Assembly (NCBI RefSeq): GCF_023856365.1
Contig: NW_026042454.1
Location: 1-64,000, forward strand
DNA length: 64,000 nucleotides
Reading direction: 5' to 3'
Origin: Brienomyrus brachyistius
Lineage: Eukaryota > Chordata > Actinopteri > Osteoglossiformes > Mormyridae
The number at the start of each line of letters is the position of its first letter. Position 1 is the stretch's first letter. The position numbers and the translations under genes are program-made. The notes under the pieces were generated by a model. It had not been told where the DNA came from and did no database searches. It worked only from the letters and a program-made list of their open reading frames with translations. Below are positions 1 through 24,215 of the stretch, piece after piece.

Positions 1-107
1 AAACTGGAGCTCGAAATGGTGACGAAATGATTATACGTCATTGAACCCTATAAGGAAATTCTCTTTTCATCTCCTCCATCTTGCTCTCCATAGGTGAGAG
101 AAAGCTT

Positions 108-218
108 GGTAGCAAAGGGCAGCTGCCCGTAGAGGCTCCCAGGAACCTGGGGGTTAAGGGCCTTGTTCAAGGACCCACAAGTGTGCTGAAGCCAGGCTTG
201 AACCGGCGACCTTCTGAT
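108..218. repeat. Dispersed SINE-like fragment
   Basis: The stretch with GGGGGTTAAGGGCCTTG and AAGGACCCACA closely matches 41460-41545. This GGGTTAAGGGCCTTGCTCAAGG core followed by an AACCGGCGACCTT B-box-like end is typical of tRNA-derived fish SINEs in minus orientation. Confidence 0.55.
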
Positions 219-602
219 CAATATTAAGTAATTATTTGCAGTTAAATACAGTTCAATTCAGTTTAATAGTCAACCGGTTTCAATATTAGTTAGGCATCAT
301 TAATCCAGGATATGTGTGACTCTGAGATTTATGGTGAAAGATGGATGGGCAGATGGACGAAAGAACGAAATAACGAGGTTAGATTTTCACAAAGAGCAGT
401 CCCCAGCATTTTTGTCAGAATTAACATGAAATAGATCCCCCCCCCCACCAATCAGAGGCACAGTATACAGAATACCCAGAGATATCCCCCAGTTAGGGAC
501 TAATGTGGACTGGTGTCGAACCAGTGGTCCCCCAGCTATGCTGGGACTGAGGCTGAATCACAGGTGTTGGGGGGGGGTAGGTGGGGGAGGCTGTTATCCA
601 AC

Positions 603-3600
603 CTTTCCAGGCAGATGGAGGACTTGACCCTCGAGCGGCCCAGGGATTTCCTGATGTGTTCAATCTGGTGTCGGGAGCCATGAAAAATCACACGGGGAAT
701 ATAAGAGTCAGAAAAAAGGCACAGCATGGTACACATCCAAGCCCTGATAAGAGCCATGCTGTTGTACCTTTAAACAGAATTTGTCAATATCTGAGAGCCA
801 ACAAAGAAAACGACAACACAGATGTAGATCCTTCCGAAGCAATTTTCTTATGACAGCATTCTTAAGAGCCCACTTAATCACCCTCTTTGGTTGTTCTTGG
901 CAACCATCCCATCAGCTGAAATAGGTTCACTCTAAATTCTTTCAGGCTTACCTCTCTTTTGTAGTAGTCCGCGTTCTGTTCTGTAAAGAAGGAAGAAACA
1001 AAACCGTCTCTAAACATGATATAAGCCACATGTTTATGGGAGTTTTACTTGCGCAAAAATGTTCTGAGGGCACAAGGTTCATTGGTTCAGAGAGATAACC
1101 AATCAGACTGTAGAAGTGGTGGATACAGGCAACTAGAGGAGGGGGGGGGGTCAACCAATCAGATGTCTTGTTCCTGCCTCCTCTAGTTCCTTAGACCCAC
1201 CTCCTCTACAATCTAATTGGTTATCTCTCTGAACCAATCATTTTTCCTTCTGCCCTCAGAACATTTTTGTGAGGGTAAAACTCCCACGAGCGAATCACAT
1301 GCAAGGAATCAGACAGTAGGAATTCTGCTCACACTCAGCTCCTGGCTTTACTAAGCAGACATCCAGTCTAGAAACCATGAATAATATAGCACTATTACGA
1401 GTATGTATTGTGGGACTGCTGACGTACTTACGTTAGCATGGAAAACGAGAGCAGGAAGTGAGGAAGAAGTGAGACAGAAAGATGAGCACAACGAAGTGCT
1501 GTCACACTCACACACGAGCTTCCCTCGGATGCCCTCCCACCAAAAACACTGATTATCACTTCACTTCCTTGGGTAATTTGGGGGCCCAAGGCAACAGCCT
1601 ATTCTGCCTATAGCTGCCATATATATATAGATATTAATATACATATTTTTTCTTCATGACTTTGATCTTATCTAGGCCCCGAGCGGCTCTCTTGTTTGCC
1701 CGGATCCGGTCCTGTGACTGACAGAGGCGATAAACAGCAGGTACTGGCATTACGGAAAAAATGTATATGCTTAATAAAAAGCTCAGACCAGCTGGACTCG
1801 GGAGTTGTGCCGGTTCCTTCGCTCAGGGCCTTGTTCTTGAACGCTGAATGTTCCCGGCTGCAGAAAATCAGAGGGTGAGAAATCCTTAGCTGAACTTCAG
1901 ATGAAGAGTGAGCTCGTTTCTCTCAAGCAGACTGACGCCGGTCTAACGCTGCATTAATACCCCTTAGCACTACTGGTCACATTTCCCATGATGCCACTGG
2001 GTACAGCCCATGGCGACACTGCCCAGTAGGGGACAGTGTGACAGCTTTCCAAAAGGACCATTCGGTCCTGGAGGGCCAGTCGGTGACACAGTATCCATGA
2101 TCAGGACTGGGGTACCCTGCTTTACAGAATAAACTAACCAAATGTCGATACTGAATGCAATCTGATTTAACATGGTTTCCTTAAATCCCAATTAAAGTGC
2201 TTCAGATCAGCTCAGGACTTAACAGCAGAGAGACTATTTGGCAAATTATTACGCTGCTATTTGCAATTACATCCATTATCTCTCCGCTAACATGCAGCAT
2301 TAAGCCTGAGCCGCAGGAATAGAGGTCAGATAATGGATCCGGTATTCCGGAGGTGGGATCCTCTTCCAGCTCGTTTAAAAGGCCCAACAAGTGGGGGGGT
2401 GGTGGGGGGGGAGACGCAAACACAGCATGTCTGCATTTTAGCTTCAGGCCGTCTCCCAGTCCCTTCGCACTCCTCTCTCCCAGATCCAAGCATCACCAGT
2501 CTTAGCGATGCGTCTCGTGTTTCTCGGCAAAGAGAAAGGAGGCAGGAAGCGGCCATTTTGTCATTTGCTGGTTTTAATCCCCCCCCCCCCCCCAGCTTCC
2601 CCCGTCCACCTGGCCGTACCAGAGTGCAGAGCGTCCCTGCCTTTTAAACACGAGCAGCACCTGACTGGGGGGCCCTACGCTGCGTGGTTTTTTGGCTCAA
2701 CTGTGTTTCCGTCTAATTGGCGTCAAAACGGTGGGTTTCATCAATGAAGGTGGTGTGTGGCTGAGCGGGTTGGCAGTCGCCGCCTATGACTGGAAGGTTG
2801 CCGGTTTAAATCCCACAGTCAGCAGAGTGACATCACCACTGGACCCCTGAGAGAAGTCCCTAAACCCCCAACTGCTCTAGTCTCAATAAAAGGTACATCT
2901 GCAAAATAAGCTGAATTTAGGATGTGATCCGCAGCTGCGTGGCTGCCATTCCCACCTCCTGATGCCGCCCCCGGATGGGGATAATGGCCCACATAAACGC
3001 TGATGCTTATTAGCCCTGAGAGATGCTGCGCACCCAGCAGAAAGGGGCCCTAGTGACGGCCGGGATTAAGCCAGATACACACCACACTCTGCTCCTGTCC
3101 CACACTTTCATTCTCCACTCTCCTGTGTTATTCATGAACTCCAAATTACACTCAGCGAGGGTGCAGTTGCTCATTCCCCGCAGCCTGCTGTCCTGTCTGT
3201 CTTCTGAAAGCTCTCGTCCCACAGAACATAGGCTTCTTCCCAGCTAAGTAAATATTTCATGATCACACTGAAGCAGTAGTGGGTTATCAGGCCTGAAGTG
3301 ATATATTCCTCCCCCACAAAGTATGCATGGAGGACACTCTGTGTGTCTTACTTAACGAAGATAAAACTCCCCCCCCCCCCCCCCCCCCCCGTGAATTTTG
3401 CTGAGCTCAATGCTCTGGAGATGACGGAGATCGAAAATTATACCGGAAATGTTCCATATGTCCTTACAGATGTTTCCTTTGCCTTCCTTCATTGAACAAA
3501 CCCGTTGTCGTGGGAGAGAACTGCACAACCCCCCAGCTCTCTGTGGGGGAATGGGACCCTGCCTATGCCTTCCTGCCAATCCTGCCAAGTTTCCCCTGTA

Positions 3601-6600
3601 AGTTGAAGGATCTCCTAACAGGCCTGCATGTAGATTAATGTCATACCCAGGACAAAGCAATTGCAGGTTAAGGCCCTTGCTGAAAGGCCCAACGGAGTAG
3701 AATCACTCTGGGCATTCACAGGATTTGAACCAACAACCTTCCACTTGCTTGCACAGATCCCTAGGCCCAGAGCCACCACTCTGCCCCACAACCTCAAAAA
3801 AATCCTAGAATCGCCCCCAGCCTGAGGCGATATTCGAGCTGCCAAGGTGCATTGAGTTCAGGTTTACCCAGTGTGTGCTTTACTCTAATCACAGCATACT
3901 GGGTTTTCGCCGGGGCAGATGTAGGGAGTCAGGGGTTTCGGGGGAGGTGCTTACTGGCGGTCTGTTGACGAGCCAGTAGGCCTGTTCCTGACATTCCAGC
4001 ACGATGCGGTCCGCCTTGCGCCTCTGTTTGGCTGCCCTGGTAGGAGCAGAGCAGTCGATGGAGAGTCAGAAAGCATACTGGGTAATTAGCATATAGCGGT
4101 AATCACTGAACTGCAAGGTAGGGTTTTCATTTTTCTGTTTCCTTTTTCACTTAGAAATGGATTTCCGACTCTAGTGTTTAGGCTGAGGTCTGATTTAACA
4201 GATAGGAGGGAAATTATGACCACACACCATGTTACTTTTTAATTTAGGTAACATCATCATCCTCTTAATACGAGATTTATTCATCCATTCTCATCTGTCC
4301 CCTTGTGTGCATTTATGAAATTGATTTCATAGCTCGATGCGACAGTATTCCCGGGCTGGGGTGGGGTTTACCTGAGCTGCTCCTTCGCCTGCATCACCAC
4401 GAAGTCCCAGGTGTGGTTGATCCGTTTGTGCAACATGTTGTAGCTGTCCTGCGGAGACGATGTTTAAATGCGACATTGCCAGGTCGCACGGCTGGCTGCG
4501 TTGCTGCATGGGTTCACGTTATGACTCACAGGCCGAACCCCTCCCAGGATATCAGCTGGCAGTGTCGGATTCACAAACCCTCTTACTGATGAGAACCTAA
4601 AATGCGTTGACCCTGACGCAACATGGCGGCAAGTTGGTGGATGTCTATGTGCGATCCTACTATGTGCATAATTGGTGGGAGGTTTTCTTACACAAAAATG
4701 TTCTGAGGGCAGAAGGAAAATGATTGGTTCGGATAGATAACCAATCAGATTGCAGAGGAGGCAGGACCAAGACATCTGATTGGTTGCTCCTGCCTCCTCT
4801 AGTTGCTCGGATCCACCTCATGTACAATCTAATTGGTTATCTCTCTGAACCAATCATTTTTCCTTCTACCCTCATAATATTTTGTGTAAGTAAAACTCCC
4901 ATGAGCATTCAGCTATCACATGATCTCATCAAGCAATGCTTCAGACCAGCGAATAAGAATAGCATTGAAATGTACATAAATAAAAATTTTCTCTTACCTT
5001 TTCATAGTCTATCAGCTGCCCTTGCTTTCTGATATTCTTCTTAGTCAAATAAATCGCTTTAGAAGAGCAAAAGAAAGACATGGCAAGAAACTGTGTTTTT
5101 CTATTATTCTAGTAAAGGGAAGTAATGATGTAATAGGCGAGCACATGATTAATAATTGGTAATCACCGTAATCTAGCTCGGAGGCTGGCCACTGCTGAGA
5201 GCTCCAGAAGTACGGAGTCTAGCAAAAAGGAGATGCTGTCATTTGAAACTATTCAGAAGCAGCGTGACAAAGGTGCTTTGTGATTTAACATGTCAGGGAC
5301 AAGGCGGGTGGAAGGCATTTTGCTACTTTAACTGGCATTGGTTCTCATACATCAGTGTTTCCCAATCCGGTCCTCGGCGACACACAGATGATCCACGTTT
5401 TTGCTCCCTCCCAGCTCCCTACCAGACAGTCTACGTTTTTGCACCCTCTCAGCTCTGGAGCCCGGACCAGATTGAGAAATACTGTCCTACACGGTAATTC
5501 CGCAGTCTCTCCAACGAATAGTTTCGATATGCGTGCCCCCCCACATGGCCACCACCCTCTCGCGCTGCCCTCCATCTGAAGAAACCGTGGTTTTAGGTTA
5601 CCTGGAAGCGATACGGCGTCTCGTCGGGCCCCAGGACGAGCGTCCTGGGGTCCTTTAGGGGGTAAATGTAGCCGTGCTTCACGATCAGATTCCCCACATG
5701 AAGTGCCTCTGAAAACACACAAAGTGGTCACTCATTTCCACGTAAACTACTCAAAGCTCAAACAAATCCACTACTCGTAGCCCAGATTTAGGCATAGTAA
5801 TTCTCTAAATTTTTGTCAGTGGAATACAGTAGAACACACGATAACTAGAAACTGAGTAGGCATATTATATTTTATTTTACGGTATAGCAAGTAACTGGAA
5901 AAAACGTTGACATGGTGCACAGAATAAGCCGCGGGGATGGTGCATTCCTCATCGGAACTATAATTAATTACGAGTAATTGGGACTTTCCACTTTCCGGCT
6001 GCCTCCGCGGCCATTGGCAGTCAGGCGCTCCCGGGGGTTTCAGACCGGCGCAGCAACAGCGCTGCTAGGGGGAAGCCTAGTGTTTACAGGGAGGGGTAAC
6101 TGCTTACCGGGGCAACAGGTTTTTTGCCCATTCAAGTCTGTTAATGCATCTGCCATCTACTGCCTAAAAGTCCCCTCCTTTCCATTCCGACTTCTTTTCC
6201 AATCTGGGCTGTAAATCAGGGAAATCTGCTCCCTTGCTATTTAAAACCTCATCTGCATCGCCCGGGAATTCAGGACAACAGCGTCTTGCAGAAGTGCATA
6301 ATGAGGGAGACGGATAGCGATATTTCTCCAGGCATGACTGACTGCCTCTGGCTATCAGCGAAGTTTGCATCGGGACTATCAAACCGTACAGCTCAGCATG
6401 CGTAGCGGCGCGACTCGGGACTGGCCTACAGATTATTTGTACTAATAGCCTCTCAGCAGAAAGATAAATAATTCAGCAGATAAATTGACGCCAGGGGAAG
6501 AAAATCCCAAAAGCTTCAGGCGAATGGGGTGTCTATGTTATGGACAAGCTCAATTCTGACATTTATTAATTCACAGGCTCAGCAATATCAATGGAACAGA

Positions 6601-8263
6601 ACATGCTTCTGTCAGACACGTGAATTGCATATGCTTACACATAAATGCAGCTAGGCTAATCTGTTGTATGGATGACAAATTCTATTACTTCATTTGTATT
6701 TATTATTCAAAAGACTCGTTTATTTCTGTTATTTTATTACAAAAAAAAAAAAACCTGATGACGTCTTTCGCCAGCAGGGGCGCCATCGTCGTCACGAAGG
6801 GAAAAAAACAATCGATTAACCTCACATAAGAGCACCAGGTAACGCTTCCCTACATACTTCTCGGCCCTACCTTCTTCCATGATGGAGTACTTCTGAATTA
6901 GCCACTCCACGATATCATTTCCTGGGAAGGCATAGCGAGGAAGGCATCTAGTTAGAGTCGAGAAATGCATTAAGCCGTCATAAATCAAAAACGCTGAACT
7001 CGATAAATAAATTACATAAATAAATATGAGCGCAAGGAGATCGATGACAGTCTTAATGCACAGGATTCCCGAAGACCGCCGATGTATGGGCTTTCCTGTG
7101 AAGGGCTTAAATGACCATTAGGACCCGGCCCCCGGGACACTGCACGGCCGGGTGTAAGACAACCCGGGCGGCATGAAAAATTATTTTTAAAAAGTAAAAT
7201 ATGTATCGTGCACCTGTCATCGCATGTGGAATCACTGTGATTAACAGTCTTTGATTCTTCATCTTTATCCCCATGTCGGGATCTTGCATCGCCACAATGA
7301 CTTGTTCAATCTGGGATAAGAAGAATAGTCAAAATCGTGAAATCAAGGTGACGACAGACATAGTGAAAACGTTCAACCTAGTAATATAATAATTGCTTAA
7401 TGTGTGATTTGATATGTAATCGTTATATTCATCATTAAATCACCGGAGAGACACACTCATATATTTAGGCATATATATAAGTAAACTACAAGGTTTTTCC
7501 TCTGACTATCTTAACTGCACGTCAAAGACGTTATCGGATATTCCCGACTACAGACTTTCGGTTTGATCATTTATTCGCGTTATTAATTCGGCTCCTGATT
7601 ACATTAAACTAAACATGCTCAGATTGTTACAACCTTTGCTTGTCGGTTATTTTTGGGATCTTTCTGGATGGGCTCAAGGCGGGGTCTGTAAGCACAAGCA
7701 AACTGCCAGCACTTTTGTTTTACATGAAAATAGTTTGATGTCGGCCTATTGCGTTATTGTCTGGCTATAATTTGGAGGCAATATTAAACAATAGGCCCAT
7801 ATATTGTAAATATACATGTTGTGTTGTTTTGTTGTTATCACAAACGTATAGCCTGATCATAAATTTCATGGATACCTGGATGTTGTATGTTCCATTATAT
7901 TTATGAATGAATGATTTATGTGAAGTCTGGCTTAGATTCGAGAATTAATCATATAGATTAAAAAAAGTTTTCATTTAAAACTTATCTCATATAATAAAAT
8001 CCTCGTCCGAACGAACATATGTCAGAATGAAAAAACATTTAAATTATTTTTGTGATGCATCAGTATCAATAGCTACAACGTCATAACAGATATAGATATA
8101 ATGCGGTTCATACTTTTGAAGTTGATGCGTATCTCCCGAAAAAAATCAACTCCAGAAGAGTCCGCGTCTGTAAATGCCTGAACTTCGGAATCGATCCTAC
8201 CTTTGTTAGGCGCGGCATCTGTGTCTTGCAGCTGTTCCCTTGGATAAAGATGTTAATTGTCAT
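603..8263 (-). CDS. rgs11: R7-family regulator of G-protein signalling, RGS11-like (partial, 3' end outside window)
   Basis: R7 RGS proteins speed GTP hydrolysis by G-alpha i/o and work as obligate dimers with G-beta-5. Ten minus-strand exons with GT-AG borders are visible: 8201-8263, 7214-7310, 6871-6921, 5602-5708, 5167-5218, 4998-5056, 4372-4448, 3955-4036, 1789-1857 and 603-664. Reading phases agree across all joins up to 1789. The DEP domain runs from [16 protein letters not shown] through [12 protein letters not shown] and [11 protein letters not shown] to DETPYRFQ then TPYFW; the helical extension contains [18 protein letters not shown] and [13 protein letters not shown]; the linker has VQEQGPERR; the last exon has [20 protein letters not shown], the start of the GGL domain. 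SMQDP-like, EALH and DETPYRFQ favour RGS11 over RGS6/7/9. The ATG at 8263 gives 21 residues in exon 1; an in-frame ATG at 8218 is the alternative. A small linker exon (about 8-11 residues) between 1789 and 664 was not found. The RGS domain lies beyond position 1. Confidence 0.86.
1035..1300. mobile_element. Palindromic MITE (foldback) copy 1
   Basis: About 265 bp with long imperfect terminal inverted repeats. The left end has ATGGGAGTTTTACTTGCGC, AAAATGTTCTGAGGGC and ATTGGTTCAGAGAGATAACC; the right end has the reverse complement order ending GTAAAACTCCCACGAGCG. No reading frame is present, so it is non-autonomous. Each arm holds CCAAT-type motifs. It lies in an rgs11 intron. Exact ends and target duplication were not resolved. 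Confidence 0.75.
2750..2912 (+). mobile_element. tRNA-derived SINE
   Basis: A tRNA-like head (TGGCTGAGCGGGTTGGCAG and B box GCCGGTTTAAATCCC) is followed by the body CAGAGTGACATCACCACTGG and the tail TACATCTGCAAAATAA. The same layout appears at 12508-12710. Confidence 0.7.
3620..3795 (-). mobile_element. tRNA-derived SINE (minus)
   Basis: On the minus strand it reads a tRNA-like head with B box TTGGTTCAAATCCTG, then a body with the GGCCTTTCAGCAAGGGCC signature shared with the other SINEs here. It lies in an rgs11 intron. Confidence 0.6.
4676..4905. mobile_element. Palindromic MITE (foldback) copy 2
   Basis: This copy shares the inverted-repeat structure of 1035-1300: TGTTCTGAGGGCAGAAGG and GATTGGTTCGGATAGATAACC on the left, GGTTATCTCTCTGAACC and GTAAAACTCCCATGAGC on the right. 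It lies in the rgs11 intron between exons 4998-5056 and 4372-4448. Its arm segment TGATTGGTTCGGATAG is very close to the satellite unit at 18260-24184. Confidence 0.75.
5353..5484. mobile_element. Short palindromic MITE (CAGTGTTTCCCAA family)
   Basis: It starts CAGTGTTTCCCAATCC and ends with the imperfect reverse complement GATTGAGAAATACTG. The same family is at 15213-15390. No coding capacity. Confidence 0.65.
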
Positions 8264-8786
8264 GCTTACAGCATCTCGATCTCCGGCGTTTGTGAAGTTG
8301 GGATTGATGCTGTCCTGTGTTTTTTTTTTCCTTCCACACTTAAGCTCTGCTTGTTACTGCCCCATAGCGGAGCGCAAGTGAAACGGACTACCGGAGATTT
8401 GCACTGTTTTTCTGTTAGTGTGTATAATCAAAATATGACTCAGTTTGGCCAGTTAGAAAAATATGATAATAGAAAAGTATTCTTTTCCTCTCACTTTTTT
8501 TTCTTGATTTAATTACCGACTTCACGTACTTACACTGTGTCCCGTTGCACGATGTAATATTGCGAAACTATGATTTTGTGGCAGTGTTTTGTAAAGGAAT
8601 TTTCCGTTTAATCATCGTCTTAGTATAAAGCTATATGGTTGTTCTGGTATCAGTGGACGTACATTATGTATTTTTTCTTCTCTTGAGCACCATGGTCATG
8701 ACATGAAGCTCAGTCATTGATTACTCGCAAATGTTAGTAGTCATCCGCTGTTTATCTTGAAGATGTAAAAGTAGTGCGCGTACATC

Positions 8787-8858
8787 TCCTCGTTAGTATA
8801 GTGGTGAGTATCCCCGCCTGTCACGCGGGAGACCGGGGTTCGATTCCCCGACGGGGAG
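8787..8858 (+). tRNA. tRNA-Asp (anticodon GTC)
   Basis: This 72-nt gene matches cytosolic vertebrate tRNA-Asp. The acceptor stem pairs TCCTCGT with the closing ACGGGGAG end, the D arm holds the A box (TAGTATAGTGG), the anticodon GTC is at 8820-8822 in the loop CTGTCAC, and the B box is GGTTCGATTCC. No intron is present. It is transcribed toward U2AF2 and lies in the short gap between the rgs11 and U2AF2 start codons. All stems appear intact, so it is likely functional. Confidence 0.97.
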
Positions 8859-8868
8859 AGTCTGCATC

Positions 8869-8873
8869 TTTTT
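8869..8873 (+). terminator. RNA polymerase III oligo-T terminator of tRNA-Asp
   Basis: A run of five T residues starts 11 nt after the tRNA-Asp 3' end, the usual distance for Pol III termination. Confidence 0.8.
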
Positions 8874-9417
8874 GCCTCGGTCTCAAAAGGCACCAAGCTA
8901 GAACCGGCCCCGTGTTAGTGGAAACGGGGCTTGTGACTTGTACTCATGCATAATATTCTGCGGGTCGCTCAGCAGCGCAGCATATGAAACTAGACTCGGA
9001 TTGTAAGTGTGTGGTTTTGATAATTGATGTATGGATGGATGGATCCTTAATAAGAGATATAAACAATAAGGTCCAGTCGCCAACTAATCATGTAAAATAC
9101 GTCATAAACTCATGGTTGTTAAACCCAGAATAAAAATGAAGACGTATAACTAGGAAAGTCAACTTGCACATTTCAATTTTGGTTCGATATAATCACGTTG
9201 TCCTTAACCCTCCAGTGCAGGAGGGGACGGTAATGCGCATCGAATGTTTCCGAACCTGTGTGTGATACAACCGAGGAAGAGCCGATGACTTCGGGGGAGG
9301 AGGGGCAGGCGACTCGGAAGAAAAAGCAGCAGAACCCAATGCAGCCTGTAGCCCATTCAAAGGCCTACTGTTGGACCTCTGCTTATTTTGCAATACGTCT
9401 TTAGTACGGACTGAAAA

Positions 9418-20615
<11,198 letters not shown>

Positions 20616-23600
20616 CCAATCAGATTGTCCGTCGCCTATCTGAACCAGATTGTCCGTCGCCTATCTGAGCCAATCAGATTGTCCGTCGCCTATCTGAGCC
20701 AATCAGATTGTCCGTCGCCTATCTGAACCAATCAGATTGTCCGTCGCCTATCTGAACCAATCAGATTGTCCGTCGCCTATCTGAACCAATCAGATTGTCC
20801 GTCGCCTATCTGAGCCAATCAGATTGTCCGTCGCCTATCTGAGCCAATCAGATTGTCCGTCGCCTATCTGAGCCAATCAGATTGTCCGTCGCCTATCTGA
20901 ACCAATCAGATTGTCCGTCGCCTATCTGAACCAATCAGATTGTCCGTCGCCTATCTGAGCCAATCAGATTGTCCGTCGCCTATCTGAGCCAATCAGATTG
21001 TCCGTCGCCTATCTGAGCCAATCAGATTGTCCGTCGCCTAACTGAGCCAATCAGATTGTCCGTCGCCTATCTGAGCCAATCAGATTGTCCGTCGCCTATC
21101 TGAGCCAATCAGATTGTCCGTCGCCTATCTGAGCCAATCAGATTGTCCGTCGCCTATCTGAACCAATCAGATTGTCCGTCGCCTATCTGAACCAATCAGA
21201 TTGTCCGTCGCCTATCTGAACCAATCAGATCGTCCGTCGCCTATCTGAGCCAATCAGATCGTCCGTCGCCTATCTGAGCCAATCAGATCGTCCGTCGCCT
21301 ATCTGAACCAATCAGATTGTCCGTCGCCTATCTGAACCAATCAGATTGTCCGTCGCCTATCTGAACCAATCAGATTGTCCGTCGCCTATCTGAACCAATC
21401 AGATCGTCCGTCGCCTATCTGAACCAATCAGATCGTCCGTCGCCTATCTGAACCAATCAGATCGTCCGTCGCCTATCTGAGCCAATCAGATCGTCCGTCG
21501 CCTATCTGAGCCAATCAGATCGTCCGTCGCCTATCTGAGCCAATCAGATCGTCCGTCGCCTATCTGAGCCAATCAGATCGTCCGTCGCCTATCTGAGCCA
21601 ATGAGATCGTCCGTCGCCTATCTGAGCCAATCAGATCGTCCGTCGCCTATCTGAGCCAATCAGATCGTCCGTCGCCTATCTGAGCCAATCAGATCGTCCG
21701 TCGCCTATCTGAGCCAATCAGATCGTCCGTCGCCTATCTGAGCCAATCAGATCGTCCGTCGCCTATCTGAGCCAATCAGATCGTCCGTCGCCTATCTGAG
21801 CCAATCAGATCGTCCGTCGCCTATCTGAACCAATCAGATCGTCCGTCGCCTATCTGAACCAATCAGATCGTCCGTCGCCTATCTGAACCAATCAGATCGT
21901 CCGTCGCCTATCTGAACCAATCAGATTGTCCGTCGCCTATCTGAGCCAATCAGATCGTCCGTCGCCTATCTGAGCCAATCAGATTGTCCGTCGCCTATCT
22001 GAGCCAATCAGATTGTCCGTCGCCTATCTGAGCCAATCAGATTGTCCGTCGCCTATCTGAGCCAATCAGATTGTCCGTCGCCTATCTGAGCCAATCAGAT
22101 TGTCCGTCGCCTATCTGAGCCAATCAGATTGTCCGTCGCCTATCTGAGCCAATCAGATTGTCCGTCGCCTATCTGAGCCAATCAGATTGTCCGTCGCCTA
22201 TCTGAGCCAATCAGATTGTCCGTCGCCTATCTGAGCCAATCAGATTGTCCGTCGCCTATCTGAGCCAATCAGATTGTCCGTCGCCTATCTGAGCCAATCA
22301 GATTGTCCGTCGCCTATCTGAGCCAATCAGATTGTCCGTCGCCTATCTGAGCCAATCAGATTGTCCGTCGCCTATCTGAGCCAATCAGATTGTCCGTCGC
22401 CTATCTGAGCCAATCAGATTGTCCGTCGCCTATCTGAGCCAATCAGATTGTCCGTCGCCTATCTGAGCCAATCAGATTGTCCGTCGCCTATCTGAGCCAA
22501 TCAGATTGTCCGTCGCCCATCTGAGCCAATCAGATTGTCCGTCGCCCATCTGAGCCAATCAGATTGTCCGTCGCCCATCTGAGCCAATCAGATTGTCCGT
22601 CGCCCATCTGAGCCAATCAGATTGTCCGTCGCCCATCTGAGCCAATCAGATTGTCCGTCGCCCATCTGAGCCAATCAGATTGTCCGTCGCCCATCTGAGC
22701 CAATCAGATTGTCCGTCGCCCATCTGAGCCAATCAGATTGTCCGTCGCCCATCTGAGCCAATCAGATTGTCCGTCGCCCATCTGAGCCAATCAGATTGTC
22801 CGTCGCCCATCTGAGCCAATCAGATTGTCCGTCGCCCATCTGAGCCAATCAGATTGTCCGTCGCCCATCTGAGCCAATCAGATTGTCCGTCGCCCATCTG
22901 AGCCAATCAGATTGTCCGTCGCCCATCTGAGCCAATCAGATTGTCCGTCGCCCATCTGAGCCAATCAGATTGTCCGTCGCCCATCTGAGCCAATCAGATT
23001 GTCCGTCGCCTATCTGAGCCAATCAGATTGTCCGTCGCCTATCTGAGCCAATCAGATTGTCCGTCGCCTATCTGAGCCAATCAGATTGTCCGTCGCCTAT
23101 CTGAGCCAATCAGATTGTCCGTCGCCTATCTGAGCCAATCAGATTGTCCGTCGCCTATCTGAGCCAATCAGATTGTCCGTCGCCTATCTGAGCCAATCAG
23201 ATTGTCCGTCGCCTATCTGAGCCAATCAGATTGTCCGTCGCCTATCTGAGCCAATCAGATTGTCCGTCGCCTATCTGAGCCAATCAGATTGTCCGTCGCC
23301 TATCTGAGCCAATCAGATTGTCCGTCGCCTATCTGAGCCAATCAGATTGTCCGTCGCCTATCTGAGCCAATCAGATTGTCCGTCGCCTATCTGAGCCAAT
23401 CAGATTGTCCGTCGCCTATCTGAGCCAATCAGATTGTCCGTCGCCTATCTGAGCCAATCAGATTGTCCGTCGCCTATCTGAGCCAATCAGATTGTCCGTC
23501 GCCTATCTGAGCCAATCAGATTGTCCGTCGCCTATCTGAGCCAATCAGATTGTCCGTCGCCTATCTGAGCCAATCAGATTGTCCGTCGCCTATCTGAGCC

Positions 23601-24184
23601 AATCAGATTGTCCGTCGCCTATCTGAGCCAATCAGATTGTCCGTCGCCTATCTGAGCCAATCAGATTGTCCGTCGCCTATCTGAGCCAATCAGATTGTCC
23701 GTCGCCTATCTGAGCCAATCAGATTGTCCGTCGCCTATCTGAGCCAATCAGATTGTCCGTCGCCTATCTGAGCCAATCAGATTGTCCGTCGCCTATCTGA
23801 GCCAATCAGATTGTCCGTCGCCTATCTGAGCCAATCAGATTGTCCGTCGCCTATCTGAGCCAATCAGATTGTCCGTCGCCTATCTGAGCCAATCAGATTG
23901 TCCGTCGCCTATCTGAGCCAATCAGATTGTCCGTCGCCTATCTGAGCCAATCAGATTGTCCGTCGCCTATCTGAGCCAATCAGATTGTCCGTCGCCTATC
24001 TGAGCCAATCAGATTGTCCGTCGCCTATCTGAGCCAATCAGATTGTCCGTCGCCTATCTGAGCCAATCAGATTGTCCGTCGCCTATCTGAGCCAATCAGA
24101 TTGTCCGTCGCCTATCTGAGCCAATCAGATTGTCCGTCGCCTATCTGAGCCAATCAGATTGTCCGTCGCCTATCTGAACCAATT
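20616..24184 (-). repeat. 29-bp satellite array, right arm in inverted orientation (about 123 units)
   Basis: The same unit in reverse complement. The turn-over point is ATCTGCCAATCAG at 20611-20623, with no loop. The second unit has a 4-bp deletion (GAACCAGATTG). Variant blocks: AACC units near 20640-21900, GATCGTCCG units from about 21227 to 21970, and CGCCCATCTG units from about 22513 to 22990. With the left arm it can form a stem of more than 2 kb. Confidence 0.98.
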
Positions 24185-24215
24185 TTTTGTGTTTGTGAAA
24201 ACGGGTCTTTAATCG
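24177..24215. repeat. MITE-like right flank of the palindrome, truncated
   Basis: CTGAACCAATTTTTTGTGTT and TGTGAAAACGGG mirror the left flank (GGAATAATTTTTTGTGTAAG on the other side). The sequence then passes directly into the next repeat (24216 onward), so the outer end is lost. Confidence 0.5.

Larger units (their letters stand above)
8264..9417. promoter_or_regulatory. Divergent rgs11 / U2AF2 intergenic region containing tRNA-Asp
   Basis: About 1.15 kb separates the two divergent start codons, so both promoters and 5' UTRs should lie here. No clear TATA box was recognised for either gene. The part next to the U2AF2 ATG (9180-9417) is less AT-rich than its surroundings, as expected for a housekeeping promoter. 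Apart from the tRNA-Asp gene I see no other coding feature. Confidence 0.5.

Noticed and set aside
2333..2647. Open frames around the poly-C runs near 2.4-2.6 kb
   Set aside because: Homopolymer and low-complexity sequence in an rgs11 intron, with no family resemblance.
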